This document shows positions 33,547-42,788 of a DNA stretch of 64,000 nucleotides, in pieces. Each line of letters begins with the position of its first letter. The first letter of the stretch is position 1. The DNA is taken from assembly GCF_014699115.1 (NCBI RefSeq), contig NZ_JACXAD010000001.1, positions 372,001 through 436,000 of the forward strand, read 5' to 3'. The DNA is from Hymenobacter montanus. Its GTDB lineage: Bacteria; Bacteroidota; Bacteroidia; Cytophagales; Hymenobacteraceae. The notes beneath the pieces were generated by a model. It was not told the DNA's origin, searched no databases, and saw nothing but the letters and a program-made list of their open reading frames with translations. The translations under genes were made by a program, and so were the position numbers.

Positions 33547-35514
33547 TCACCGGTATTCACTCGTGCCAGGCTGCCCAAGGCCAAAATCGCTGAACGTGAC
33601 GGTTTCGCGCGTCGACTCGAACATCCGTATGCCGTTGGGGGTGTTCAGCCCACGCGGGTAGTAGCCAAGCAGCAGCTGGAAAGTGCGCAGAACCGTGAAC
33701 TCGTTACGGAAGCGCAGGCCCAGGCCAAAGCCCGTGTAGGGCGCTCCGGTAAAGGGCGAGCCGCCGCCGGTCCGGTCGGTCACCCACGCAGCATCGGCGA
33801 AGGCAATGCCCGCCAGCCGGAAGCCCAGCAGCGAGAGCGGCGTGAAAATAGTGGTTTCGTAATTAAGTACGAAGCGGCTGGTGGGCAGCACGGGCGAACT
33901 GGGCGTGAACCCCCGCAGTCCACGGTCGTTACTCACGCCACCCAGCAGCACGTCGCCCGGCCGCCGGTTCAGGCCCACCGTGGTTTTGCTACTCAGAAAA
34001 TGCCGGTACTGCCAGTTGCCCGCCCGGTAGAGTTTGGTAAAAGACGTAAAATCAACGGTGAGCACGCCCTGGTCCCAGTCATGGCCTTTGTTCAAAAGTT
34101 GAAAAGAGCCCAGGGTGACGCCCCCGTACAAGTAGCCACTGCCCGTGTTGAACCCGGCGGCGGCCAGGCGCACGTCGAAGTAGCGGCGCGGGACCACCCC
34201 GTTCATGTCGTAACCGGCCGTAAAGCTAAGCAGGGTGCCGGTCGGCACGTCCTCGGTGCGGCCAAAGCCGAACAAGTACCGGTCCTTGTAGTAGCGGCGC
34301 ACGGAGTAGCCCACCGTACCCAGCAGCAGCGTGCTGTTGCGGTAGGCGTTTTGGTAGCCCGGCAGCACGTTGGCGTCGGGTTGGGGAACGGTACTGTAGT
34401 TAGTATGGAAAACCCGGGCCGACACAATCACGCGACCCGGGTTTTCGTAGCCCAGATCGTAGGAGCGCAGGCGCAGGGCCCGCCCCAGCCAGGCATCCTG
34501 CACGGTGTAGCGCAGGGGGTAGAAAACGTAGGGCTGCCCCTCGGGCGGAGCCGTGAGGCCGACGTTTTGGCTGACGTTGCTCAGGGTATACGCCCCGGCA
34601 TAGCGGGCACTGGGCGAGTAGAAGTCGCGCTTTACCGACACGGCTCCCGAGCGGTAGTTGTACTCGTTGCGGTAGCGGGCCTGGGCGTACACAAAGTGGG
34701 GAAAGGGGGCCGTGTAGCTGCCCTCGTACGCCCACTGCTGGGGGGTTTCGTTGCCATTGGGGCTGAGGTCCCGGCCGTAGCGGTAGGAGTTTTCGAGTTG
34801 GTGGCCCAGGCCCAGGAAATTCTCGTCGCCGAAAGTAACCAGGCCCGCGGTGGCCGAGCTCAGCTCGTGGCCGGCCGTAATACTGAACACGTCGGTGGTG
34901 AGCACCTCAATGTCGACGCTGTCGCGGGTGGTCGTCAGTTCATTCACGAGCACGCGGGCGTCGAGGATTTCGGGCGTTTGGCGGAGCAGGCGCTCGGACT
35001 CGCCCAGCGCCTGGGGCTCCAGCACCCGGCCGGGCCGAAACAGCAATACTTGGCGCACCCGGGAGCGGGCCGTTTTAATGTGCAGGATGTTGCCGGACTT
35101 TTCCCAGAAGGTGCGGGGCACCCGGGCCGAGTCGGTGAGGCTGTAGCCGAAAGCGTCGAGCGTGCGGATGTTCACGTGCCGCACGATTTTGAAATTGTGG
35201 CGGTCAAACTGCCGGTCCAGCAGCACGGCGTCGAGGCCGGCCGTCTCTTCCTGGGGCCGGGTGAAATTGAACAAGGCCGAAGCGGCCCGTCCGGCAATGG
35301 TTTTACGGCGCGAGTAAGCCCGCAGGCGAGTAATCATCCGGCTCTCGTCGAAGCGCTGGCGTAAGGAGTCGGCACCGTGCGGTAGCACCGCCGGGCCGGC
35401 CCGCAGCGAGTCGGGCGGCACGGCCGAGCGCGGGTCAAACACCTGCGCCCCGGCCGGTCGGGCTCCTAAACCGACCAGCACAAATACCAACAGGAAACAA
35501 CCGCGAAAGCTCAT
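33547..35514 (-). CDS. BamA/TamA-like outer-membrane protein
   Basis: 655 residues. Signal peptide (MSFRGCFLLVFVLVGLG...AGAQ), a linker, a single POTRA-like domain near residues 110-200 (FKIVRHVNIRTLDAFG, LHIKTARSRVRQVLLFRPGRVLEPQALGESERLLRQ) and an Omp85-type barrel, including GVSNDRGLRGF, FVLNYETTIFTP and AGIAFADAAWV. One POTRA is fewer than BamA (five), so it is a minor Omp85 paralogue of unknown substrate. Start chosen four residues inside the longest frame because it begins the signal. Confidence 0.85.
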   Translation of the reverse strand: MSFRGCFLLVFVLVGLGARPAGAQVFDPRSAVPPDSLRAGPAVLPHGADSLRQRFDESRMITRLRAYSRRKTIAGRAASALFNFTRPQEETAGLDAVLLDRQFDRHNFKIVRHVNIRTLDAFGYSLTDSARVPRTFWEKSGNILHIKTARSRVRQVLLFRPGRVLEPQALGESERLLRQTPEILDARVLVNELTTTRDSVDIEVLTTDVFSITAGHELSSATAGLVTFGDENFLGLGHQLENSYRYGRDLSPNGNETPQQWAYEGSYTAPFPHFVYAQARYRNEYNYRSGAVSVKRDFYSPSARYAGAYTLSNVSQNVGLTAPPEGQPYVFYPLRYTVQDAWLGRALRLRSYDLGYENPGRVIVSARVFHTNYSTVPQPDANVLPGYQNAYRNSTLLLGTVGYSVRRYYKDRYLFGFGRTEDVPTGTLLSFTAGYDMNGVVPRRYFDVRLAAAGFNTGSGYLYGGVTLGSFQLLNKGHDWDQGVLTVDFTSFTKLYRAGNWQYRHFLSSKTTVGLNRRPGDVLLGGVSNDRGLRGFTPSSPVLPTSRFVLNYETTIFTPLSLLGFRLAGIAFADAAWVTDRTGGGSPFTGAPYTGFGLGLRFRNEFTVLRTFQLLLGYYPRGLNTPNGIRMFESTRETVTFSDFGLGQPGTSEYR

Positions 35515-35699
35515 AATGGGACGCAACGCCGCAAAATACGAAAAGGAGCCAGCGTGCCCTAGCTATTGGGGCCCGGCCAGCCCGGAACGGAGCGTTTGTT
35601 TTTTAGCTAAAGAAACTATTACCAAAAAAATTAGCTTAAGAACTAGTGCCTATTTGGCGGCTGTTTACTACTTTTAAGGCCGAAAGCCAGCCCTCCCTC

Positions 35700-36968
35700 A
35701 TGAACGAGCGCATTCAAGAGAAACTAAGCATATTAGCCGACGCCGCGAAGTACGATGCTTCGTGCAGCAGCAGCGGCGGTAAGCGCAAAAACGAGAACAA
35801 AGGCTTGGGCAACGCCGAGGGCATGGGCATCTGCCACAGCTACACGGAGGACGGCCGCTGCGTGAGCCTGCTGAAGATTTTGCTCACCAACCACTGCATC
35901 TTCGACTGCGCCTACTGCGTTTCGCGCCGCTCGAACGACGTGAAGCGCGCCGCCTTCACCGTGGACGAAGTGGTGGACCTGACCATCAACTTCTACCGCC
36001 GCAATTACATCGAGGGGCTGTTCCTGAGCTCCGGTATTTTCTCCAGCCCCGACTACACCATGGAACGCCTGGTGCGCATCGTGAAGAAGCTGCGCACCGA
36101 GCACAAGTTCAACGGCTACATCCACGTCAAAACCATTCCGGGCGCCTCGGAAGAACTTATCCAGGAAGCTGGCTTGTATGCCGACCGCCTGAGCGTGAAC
36201 ATCGAGCTGCCTTCGGAGCTGGCCCTCACCACGCTGGCCCCGGAGAAGAACTACCAGGAAATCCTGACCCCGATGGCCCAGATTCGGGATGGCATCACCC
36301 AGAATAAGGAGGAAAAGGCCTTATTCAAGAAGGTGCCCGCTTTTGCTACCGCCGGCCAAACCACCCAGCTCATCGTGGGCGCCAGCGCCGAGACCGACCT
36401 GCAAATCATCAAACTCACCGACTCGCTCTACCAGGGCTACGGGCTGAAGCGGGTATACTACTCCGGCTATATTCCGGTGACCGACGACGCCCGCCTGCCG
36501 CAGGTTACGCAACCCCCGGTTATTCGGGAGCACCGCCTGTACCAAACCGACTGGCTGATGCGCTTCTACGGCTTCCACGCCGACGAAATCCTCGACCCCG
36601 CCCACCCCCACCTCGACCTGGAAATCGACCCTAAGCTGGCCTGGGCCCTGCGCAATCGCCACGTCTTCCCGGTCGACGTGAACACGGCCGAGTACGAGAT
36701 GATCCTGCGCATTCCCGGCGTGGGCGCCCGGTCGGCCCGGCGCATCGTGGCGGCCCGGCGCTTCGCCACGCTCACCCTCGACACCCTGCGCCAGCTGGGG
36801 GTGGTACTGAAGCGGGCCAAGTACTTCCTCACCTGTCAGGGGGAGGGCCAGCCCATCCTCGGCGAGCTGAGTGAGCAGCAGGTGCGCCGCCAGATCTTAT
36901 TTGGCGCCGGCTCGGTGCGCGCGGCCCTGGTGACGCAGCAACTGGACCTTTTTGCCCAAGCATCCTAA
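35700..36968 (+). CDS. Putative DNA modification/repair radical SAM protein (TIGR03916 type)
   Basis: 422 residues. Conserved N-terminus (KLSILADAAKYDASCSSSG), then CxxxCxxC cluster-binding cysteines in NHCIFDCAYC (Cys66, Cys70, Cys73), a radical SAM barrel, and a C-terminal helix-hairpin-helix DNA-binding region (IPGVGARSARRIVAARRFATLTLDTLRQLG). This family always accompanies the DUF4130-type TIGR03915 protein; the pair is thought to repair or modify DNA but the chemistry is unknown. Here the partner lies 1.4 kb downstream on the same strand. The start was placed at the ATG before the conserved N-terminus. Confidence 0.93.
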   Translation: MNERIQEKLSILADAAKYDASCSSSGGKRKNENKGLGNAEGMGICHSYTEDGRCVSLLKILLTNHCIFDCAYCVSRRSNDVKRAAFTVDEVVDLTINFYRRNYIEGLFLSSGIFSSPDYTMERLVRIVKKLRTEHKFNGYIHVKTIPGASEELIQEAGLYADRLSVNIELPSELALTTLAPEKNYQEILTPMAQIRDGITQNKEEKALFKKVPAFATAGQTTQLIVGASAETDLQIIKLTDSLYQGYGLKRVYYSGYIPVTDDARLPQVTQPPVIREHRLYQTDWLMRFYGFHADEILDPAHPHLDLEIDPKLAWALRNRHVFPVDVNTAEYEMILRIPGVGARSARRIVAARRFATLTLDTLRQLGVVLKRAKYFLTCQGEGQPILGELSEQQVRRQILFGAGSVRAALVTQQLDLFAQAS

Positions 36969-37246
36969 TGGCGATGAACTACGACGCCCTGTTTTCGAAT
37001 AGCTCCGCTCCGCAGCCAAAAAGCAGCTTGGGCGGCGTGCAGCACGACATTTTCTTCTCAGTTATGAAAATCATTCACCGCCAATCCCAACCGGTGCCCC
37101 CCCCACCGTCGGACAAAGTAGCCCGTCTCTCCTGCTGCTGCCGCATTAGTGAGCTAATGCCCCTGGTGCGCCAGCTGCACGACGAGGCCCGCGCCCAGGC
37201 CCAAGCGCAAGCGCAGGCGAGCTCGGATGCCCAGCAAGCCGCTTAA
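36968..37246 (+). CDS. Small Cys-containing protein between the repair genes
   Basis: 92 residues, unrecognised. Its ATG overlaps the radical SAM stop by one base (TAATG). It has a central SCCCRIS motif with three adjacent cysteines, a Pro-rich stretch before it and an (Ala-Gln) repeat near the end. The overlap suggests it is translated with the radical SAM gene and could be an accessory factor, for example a metal or electron carrier; this is inference. Confidence 0.55.
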   Translation: MAMNYDALFSNSSAPQPKSSLGGVQHDIFFSVMKIIHRQSQPVPPPPSDKVARLSCCCRISELMPLVRQLHDEARAQAQAQAQASSDAQQAA

Positions 37247-37282
37247 GGCAACTTCTGCCCGGCTCCGGCAGTACAGCCTTGC

Positions 37283-38140
37283 ATGTCTTATGCTTTCGAA
37301 CACCACCGCGTTGCTACCAATGGCGTGCAGCTGCACGTAGTGCAGTGCGGGCCCGCCACGGGGCCGCTGGTACTGCTGCTGCACGGCTATCCCGACTTCT
37401 GGTATGGCTGGCGACACCAGCTAACGGCCTTGGCCGAGGCCGGCTTCCGGGTATGGGCTCCGGACCAACGCGGCTACAACCTCAGCGACAAGCCCCGCCG
37501 GGTGCGTAGCTACGCTATCAACGAGTTGGCGCTCGACGTTTTAGGGTTGATTGACGCCGCTGGCCACCCCACGGCTACCGTTGTGGGCCATGACTGGGGC
37601 GCGGCCGTAGCCTGGCACCTGGCGGCTCACTACCCAACGCGCATCCGGCGGGTGGCCATTCTCAACGTGCCGCACCCGCGGGTACTGGGCGCGGCGCTCT
37701 TGCGCAAGCCCGGCCAATTGCTTCGCAGCTGGTACATGTTTTTCTTTCAGCTGCCGTGGCTACCCGAGCAACTGATGCGCCGGCGCGGCTGGCGGCTGAT
37801 GGGCCAATCGTTGCGCCGGAGCAGCCACCCGGGCACGTTTAGCACCGCGGATCTGGTGTTGTACCGGGAGGCGTGGTCCCAGGCCGGGGCCATACGCAGC
37901 ATGATTAACTGGTACCGAGCCGCCGGGCGGCAGCCCGGCCGGTTGGGCAGCACTGGCCGGGTACGGGTGCCGGTCCACATCATTTGGGGAGAGGAGGACA
38001 GCTTTTTGAAGCCGGAATTGGCCCGCGAAAGCCTCGCCTTCTGCGACAATGGCCAGCTCACTTATTTGCCCGCCACGCACTGGGTGCAACAAGAGCAAGT
38101 GGTGGCCGTGAATAAGCTGCTGCTAGAGTTCTGCCAGTAA
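37283..38140 (+). CDS. Alpha/beta hydrolase, epoxide hydrolase-like
   Basis: 285 residues. HGYPDFWYGW forms the oxyanion loop, and the nucleophile elbow GHDWGA has Asp104, typical of epoxide hydrolases and haloalkane dehalogenases rather than serine esterases. GEEDSF and LPATHWVQQE supply acid and His. The cap region (about residues 130-205) is of epoxide-hydrolase type. It starts 36 bases after the small Cys-containing gene and may share the transcript. Substrate unknown. Confidence 0.9.
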   Translation: MSYAFEHHRVATNGVQLHVVQCGPATGPLVLLLHGYPDFWYGWRHQLTALAEAGFRVWAPDQRGYNLSDKPRRVRSYAINELALDVLGLIDAAGHPTATVVGHDWGAAVAWHLAAHYPTRIRRVAILNVPHPRVLGAALLRKPGQLLRSWYMFFFQLPWLPEQLMRRRGWRLMGQSLRRSSHPGTFSTADLVLYREAWSQAGAIRSMINWYRAAGRQPGRLGSTGRVRVPVHIIWGEEDSFLKPELARESLAFCDNGQLTYLPATHWVQQEQVVAVNKLLLEFCQ

Positions 38141-38262
38141 TTAATTAAAAATGAAGAATTAAAAAATGAGCCCAAGAGGCTGTTTTTTAACTCCTCATTT
38201 TATTGGAGAATAGACTCAGTAAAACACCTTTTTTAATTCTTCATCTTTAATTTTTAATTCAA
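38141..38262. repeat. AT-rich hairpin element, second copy of type
   Basis: AATTAAAAATGAAGAATTAAAAA near the left and its imperfect reverse complement near the right (TTTTTTAATTCTTCATC...AATTTTTAATTC) bracket about 60 bases. The sequence words match the hairpin at 20.9 kb, so both belong to one small repeat family. It separates the hydrolase gene from the DUF4130 gene. Confidence 0.75.
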
Positions 38263-38324
38263 CACACTACTCCGTGGGGGTCACGTGAGGTTCTCGCAAA
38301 ACGTTTAAACCACCCTCACTCTCC

Positions 38325-39239
38325 ATGAGCAAGCTCACTCCCATTCGTCGTTCCACTGCTCCGGCCCGGCCCAACGCCCGCCGGCCGGCGCCGGAGCTGA
38401 CGGCTGCGCCCCGCGACTATACCTACGACGGCACGTTTGAGGGTCTGCTGACGGTGCTCTTCACCATTTACGACTGGCGGGCCGCACCCAACAGCATTCA
38501 ACCCGAGGCCACCGCCCAAACGGGCTTGTTTGCCCAGCCGGCCCACCGCGAAACCGACGAGGCCCTGGCTGCCCGGGTGTGGGAGGGCTTGCTGAAAATA
38601 ATGGATAAGGAGGCCCGCGCCCGCCTCTACCACGTTTTCCTGAGCGAAGACCCGGACCGCGAGCTGCTCATTTTCCGGTATGTAGACCTAGCCCTGCGCA
38701 CGGCCCACGACGTTTCCGAGAACTACGCCAACGCCGACGTGCGCCGCGTCCAGCGCCTGGCCCAGCAGATGTTCCGCGAAAAGCACCGCATGGAAGCCTT
38801 CGTGCGCTTCGAGAAAACCGCCGACGAGTTGTTCCACGCCACCATCGAGCCCGACTTCGACGTGCTGCCGCTCCTCGCTGCCCATTTCACCAAGCGCTAC
38901 GCCGACCAGCGCTGGCTGATTTACGACCGGCGCCGGCACTACGGCCTGTATTACGACCTGACGCGCCCCGACGTAGTGCGGTTTGAGCCGGAGACTCCGC
39001 AGAAGTCCACCGAGCTTTCCGCCACGGTGCTCGACGAGCGGGAACCCCTGTTCAAGCTCTTGTGGCAGGCCTACTTCGACCACGTGAACATTCCTGAGCG
39101 CAAAAATATGAAGCTGCACCGCCGCCACATGCCGCTGCGCTACTGGAAATACTTGAGCGAAAAACAGCCCCGTGAAGTGCGGTTCGAGCCCATCAGGAAT
39201 AAACGCCCACCCGGAGAGGCTAACTTGCGGCTGGAATAA
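38325..39239 (+). CDS. Putative DNA repair protein, DUF4130/TIGR03915 family
   Basis: 304 residues. Family N-terminus YTYDGTFEGLLTVLFTIYDWR after an Arg/Pro-rich leader, then a mostly helical body and the conserved C-terminal part KRYADQRWLIYDRRRHYGLYYD...HRRHMPLRYWKYLSEKQ. DUF4130 proteins pair with the TIGR03916 radical SAM protein; here the partner lies upstream, separated by two genes and an AT-rich hairpin. It probably binds nucleic acid. Confidence 0.92.
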   Translation: MSKLTPIRRSTAPARPNARRPAPELTAAPRDYTYDGTFEGLLTVLFTIYDWRAAPNSIQPEATAQTGLFAQPAHRETDEALAARVWEGLLKIMDKEARARLYHVFLSEDPDRELLIFRYVDLALRTAHDVSENYANADVRRVQRLAQQMFREKHRMEAFVRFEKTADELFHATIEPDFDVLPLLAAHFTKRYADQRWLIYDRRRHYGLYYDLTRPDVVRFEPETPQKSTELSATVLDEREPLFKLLWQAYFDHVNIPERKNMKLHRRHMPLRYWKYLSEKQPREVRFEPIRNKRPPGEANLRLE

Positions 39240-39410
39240 GATTTTTATCCAAGCACATTTTGGGTGATGAGGTGATGGATCAATGACTGGATTACGGCAA
39301 TAAGATCAAGGTTTTACTACGTCTAACCCTTTCATCATAAGAGTTTTATTCCCCAAGCCTCAGCACCCATGACTCCCCTCTCCCCTACCAAGTCTAGAAA
39401 GTAACCTTCG

Positions 39411-40283
39411 ATGGGCAACATACTCGTTTTTGGAGCCTCCGGGCAATTAGGACAGTGCCTGGCGCACGTGGCGCGGGAGCGAAACACGCCGGGCCTGCAG
39501 TTTCTGCCCGAGGACCAAGCCAATATTCTGGACCTGGCCGGATTACGGGCCCAGTTCGCGCGTTACCAGCCCTCGTATTGCATCAACTGCGCCGCTTACA
39601 CGGCCGTGGATAAGGCCGAGGACGAGGTGGAGCTGGCCCGAAAAATTAACCGCGACGGCGTAGCCAACCTGAGTCAGCTGTGCGCGGAGTACGGCACGAC
39701 GCTCATTCAGATTTCGACCGACTTTGTGTTCGCCGGTACCGGCAACCAGCCCCTGGTGGAGACCGATGCTTCGGCGCCACTCAGCGTCTATGGCCTTACC
39801 AAGCTGGAGGGCGAACAGGTGGTGCCGGGCTACACCAGCCAATACTTTATCCTGCGCACCAGCTGGCTGTATTCGGAATACGCCAACAACTTCGTAAAAA
39901 CCATGCTCAAGCTGGGCCAGGAGCGCGACGAGCTGCGGGTTATCTGGGACCAGGTAGGCACCCCGACCTACGCCATCGACCTGGCTGGCTGCATCCTCAC
40001 CATCATCGAAACCCAAAGCCGGGAATTTGGCCTGTACCATTACAGCAATGAAGGGGTGACCTCCTGGTACGATTTTGCCACGGCCATCTTCGAGCTGAGT
40101 GGGACTACGGTGAAAACCACCCCCATTCGCACCGCGGAGTATCCCACGAAGGCCACTCGCCCGGCCTATTCGGTGCTGGACAAGACCAAAGTCAAAACGC
40201 AGCTCGGCGTAGTCATTCCGCACTGGCGCACCAGCCTGCAAACCTGCCTGGAGCGCTTGCAGCAGGCCGTGAGCGCGGCCTAG
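39411..40283 (+). CDS. rfbD: dTDP-4-dehydrorhamnose reductase
   Basis: 290 residues. NADP-binding GASGQLGQ at the N-terminus, INCAAYTAVDKAEDE, STDFVFAG and the catalytic YGLTKLEGE (YxxxK), and the C-terminal PAYSVLDKTKV. It makes dTDP-L-rhamnose for cell-surface polysaccharides. The partner genes rfbA, rfbB and rfbC are not in the window, so it is an isolated copy. Confidence 0.93.
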   Translation: MGNILVFGASGQLGQCLAHVARERNTPGLQFLPEDQANILDLAGLRAQFARYQPSYCINCAAYTAVDKAEDEVELARKINRDGVANLSQLCAEYGTTLIQISTDFVFAGTGNQPLVETDASAPLSVYGLTKLEGEQVVPGYTSQYFILRTSWLYSEYANNFVKTMLKLGQERDELRVIWDQVGTPTYAIDLAGCILTIIETQSREFGLYHYSNEGVTSWYDFATAIFELSGTTVKTTPIRTAEYPTKATRPAYSVLDKTKVKTQLGVVIPHWRTSLQTCLERLQQAVSAA

Positions 40284-40290
40284 CGCGGGC

Positions 40291-40494
40291 TCAGCTCTCC
40301 AAGTGGGCCAGCACCTGATCAATCGTCAGTTCGCCGCGCACGAACTGGTCGAGCAGCCGACGCTCGTAGGGATCGGCGGCTAGCGGGGTGCCGGCGGTGA
40401 ACTTCAAAATGTTGTCGACTAAGCACCGACGGGTTTCCTGAGTCTTCAGGGCAAAGCAGACTTCATCTGCTTGGGTGGAAAGGGCAGAGCTCAT
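40291..40494 (-). CDS. Small protein, possible VbhA-like domain
   Basis: 67 residues. The C-terminal half (YERRLLDQFVRGELTIDQVLAHLE) resembles the short helical VbhA-type antitoxin pattern seen in many Bacteroidota, but the inhibitory motif of Fic antitoxins is not clear and no Fic gene is adjacent. It may be a solitary regulatory peptide. Confidence 0.55.
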   Translation of the reverse strand: MSSALSTQADEVCFALKTQETRRCLVDNILKFTAGTPLAADPYERRLLDQFVRGELTIDQVLAHLES

Positions 40495-40629
40495 GGCTGT
40501 TTGCTTGAGCCCAGCGCCACGTTCGGGGCGGCGCCGGGGGAGCTGTAAAAGTAGAGCGCCTAAAAACCAGCCGTAAGCGTATTTAAACCTATTTTAAGGG
40601 GGGGGGCAATACTTATCCTACTGAAAATA

Positions 40630-41931
40630 CTACTTACTGCCGACCGTTTTTTGGCCCCCGGTGGTGGTGAGGGCCCCGGGCCCCGCCGGGGGCCGACCGT
40701 AGTAGCGGCTCGCGAGCAGGGCTCCGGCGGTCAGCGCCCCGCCTAACAGGCAGACGCCGGGCCAGCCGCCGTGCGTCCAGGCCAGCCCGCCCAGCACCGA
40801 GCCCAGCGAGCCGCCCGTGAAATAGGCCGTCATGTACACCGTGTTCAGCCGGCTGCGGGCCTCGGGTACCAGGGCAAATACCATCGACTGGTTGGAGATG
40901 TGGGTGGCCTGCACCCCTACGTCGAGCAGGATAACCCCGACTACCAGCCCGGCTACGTAGCCCCCGCCGAAGCCCAACACCCCATAAGCACCCAGGGCCA
41001 GCAGAATGCCCAGCGTAATGGCGTAGGCGGGCCCTCTGGTGTCGACGGTTCGGCCGGCCAGGGGGGCAGCCAGGGCTCCGAACGCGCCAATCAGCCCAAA
41101 GGAGCCGGCCACGTCGCTGCCGTAGCCATACCCGGGCCCTTCGAGGTAGAACCCCAGTGTAGTCCAGAACACGCTGAACGCGGCAAACAAGCTCGCGCCC
41201 ACCAGTGCCGCCCGGCGCAGCAGCACCTGCTCGCGGGTGAGCGTGAGCAAGGACCGCATCAGCGAGGCGTAGGAGCCGGCGAAGGTGGGCTGGTCGGTGG
41301 GGAGCTTCCAGGCCAGCAGGGCCACTAGGAGGAGCATCAGCCCGGCCCCGAGCTCGAACATGGCCCGCCAGCCCAGGTGCAGCCCCACGTAGCCGCTCAC
41401 GGTGCGCGAGAGCAGAATGCCGATGAGCAGCCCACTCATTACCCGCCCCACGATGCGGCCGCGGCTGGCTTCGGGCGCCAGGTGCGCCGCCATCGGCACC
41501 AGCAGTTGCGGCACGGCCGACAAGATGCCAATCAGCACGCTGGCCCCCGCGAGTACCGCGAAGCTGGGGGCCCAGGCGGCCAGGGCCAGGCACCCGGCCG
41601 CCCCCAACAGCATGAGCAGTACCAACCGCTTACGCTCCAGCTTATCGCCCAGCGGCACCACGAACAGCATGCCAAGCGTGTAGCCCACCTGCGTAGCCGT
41701 GGCCACCAGGCTGGCGTTACTATCGGAAAGGCGAAACGTGCGGCCAATGGCGGCCAGCAGCGGCTGATTGTAGTAGATATTGGCCACCACCAGGCCGCAG
41801 GTAATGGCCATGAGCCACACCAGGGCGGAGTCGAGTGGGCGCAGGACCACGGGTTGGGCCGCTGACTTAGCAGCCAGCGCAGGAGCGTCTGGGGAAGACA
41901 ATAAGGTATTTCCCACGAGGGAGGATTTCAT
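40630..41931 (-). CDS. MFS transporter
   Basis: 433 residues, twelve predicted membrane helices. The MFS signature is PLGDKLERKRLVLLMLL between helices 2 and 3, with a VGYTLGMLFVVPLGD approach and RTVSGYVG in helix 5 like drug:proton antiporters. A sugar- or drug-efflux role (YnfM-type) is plausible; substrate not readable. Alone on this strand. Confidence 0.9.
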   Translation of the reverse strand: MKSSLVGNTLLSSPDAPALAAKSAAQPVVLRPLDSALVWLMAITCGLVVANIYYNQPLLAAIGRTFRLSDSNASLVATATQVGYTLGMLFVVPLGDKLERKRLVLLMLLGAAGCLALAAWAPSFAVLAGASVLIGILSAVPQLLVPMAAHLAPEASRGRIVGRVMSGLLIGILLSRTVSGYVGLHLGWRAMFELGAGLMLLLVALLAWKLPTDQPTFAGSYASLMRSLLTLTREQVLLRRAALVGASLFAAFSVFWTTLGFYLEGPGYGYGSDVAGSFGLIGAFGALAAPLAGRTVDTRGPAYAITLGILLALGAYGVLGFGGGYVAGLVVGVILLDVGVQATHISNQSMVFALVPEARSRLNTVYMTAYFTGGSLGSVLGGLAWTHGGWPGVCLLGGALTAGALLASRYYGRPPAGPGALTTTGGQKTVGSK

Positions 41932-42049
41932 AAAAGCGAACGGAACCGGGCGACGGCTGGCCTAAGCCACCGCGTGGCCTAACCGCCAAAAGCCGGCCAG
42001 GGTTACACCGAGCGCATAACCCGAGCGCCCAGTCTGCGTTCAACTTCCT

Positions 42050-42601
42050 ATGAGCCGAGGATTTGTGAAAGAAGATGACGCGCAGACGCCGCCCATCATT
42101 CCGCCCCGGGCGGCGCTACCGCCGGGCACTCCCAACTACGTCACCCCTACGGGGCTGGCCCAGCTCCGGGCCGAGCTGGCGACCCTGGAAGCCGAGCGCG
42201 CCCAGGCCGAGGCCAACCGCGACAACGATACCGACCGCACCCACCGGCTCTCACTCTACAACGGGCGCCTGGCCTTGCTCACCGCGCGCCTGGCCAGCGC
42301 CAAAGTGGTGGACCCGGAGGGCCAGCCGCCCAAGGAGGTGCGCTTCGGCGCCACCGTCCGGCTGCGCACCGTGAGCGGCGGCAAAGTAGGATTGGAGCGC
42401 CAGTTCACCATCGTGGGGGTGGACGAAGCCGACATCGCCCTCGGCAAGGTAGCCTTCGTGGCCCCCATTGCCCGGGCCGTGCAAGGCGCCAAGCTAGGCG
42501 AAACTGTTACGCTCCGCCTGGGCCCCCAGCCCGAAGAGGTAGCAATAATCGCCATCCGCTACGACGGAGCTGGTAGCGGGCAGGCCGGGAGAAGCCGCTG
42601 A
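42050..42601 (+). CDS. GreA/GreB family transcription elongation factor
   Basis: 183 residues. N-terminal coiled coil (GLAQLRAELATLEAERAQAEANRDNDTDRTHRL) with acidic tip, then the C-terminal FKBP-like domain (GATVRLRTVSGGKVGLERQFTIVGVDEADIALGKVAFVAPIARAVQGAKLGETVTL). Gre factors stimulate RNA cleavage by stalled RNA polymerase. An unusual Pro-rich leader of about 25 residues precedes the coil. Closest in appearance to GreB. Confidence 0.88.
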   Translation: MSRGFVKEDDAQTPPIIPPRAALPPGTPNYVTPTGLAQLRAELATLEAERAQAEANRDNDTDRTHRLSLYNGRLALLTARLASAKVVDPEGQPPKEVRFGATVRLRTVSGGKVGLERQFTIVGVDEADIALGKVAFVAPIARAVQGAKLGETVTLRLGPQPEEVAIIAIRYDGAGSGQAGRSR

Positions 42602-42788
42602 GCGTGCACCGTACCAGGCCCGGAAGGCTTGCCCCGGTAATTCCCCACCGGGGTTTGGGGCTTCGCTCTGTTGGCGGCTCTATTCCTGAGCCTTTCGCGC
42701 CACGGTTCACGCGCAAGAAATCCTGGGCGTGAACTTGCACGAGGATATTCGGGCGCTGGCCGATGCTCCCTTTTAATACCTGACCCTG

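Noticed and set aside
34000..35364. 454-residue open frame opposite the BamA-like gene
   Set aside because: Antisense shadow of a coding gene with clear barrel and POTRA features on the other strand.
37154..37220. Coding repeat in the Ala-Gln tail as a CRISPR-like repeat
   Set aside because: It is a short in-gene codon repeat without spacers.
40291..40494. Fic toxin-antitoxin system
   Set aside because: No Fic-domain gene flanks the VbhA-like peptide in this window.
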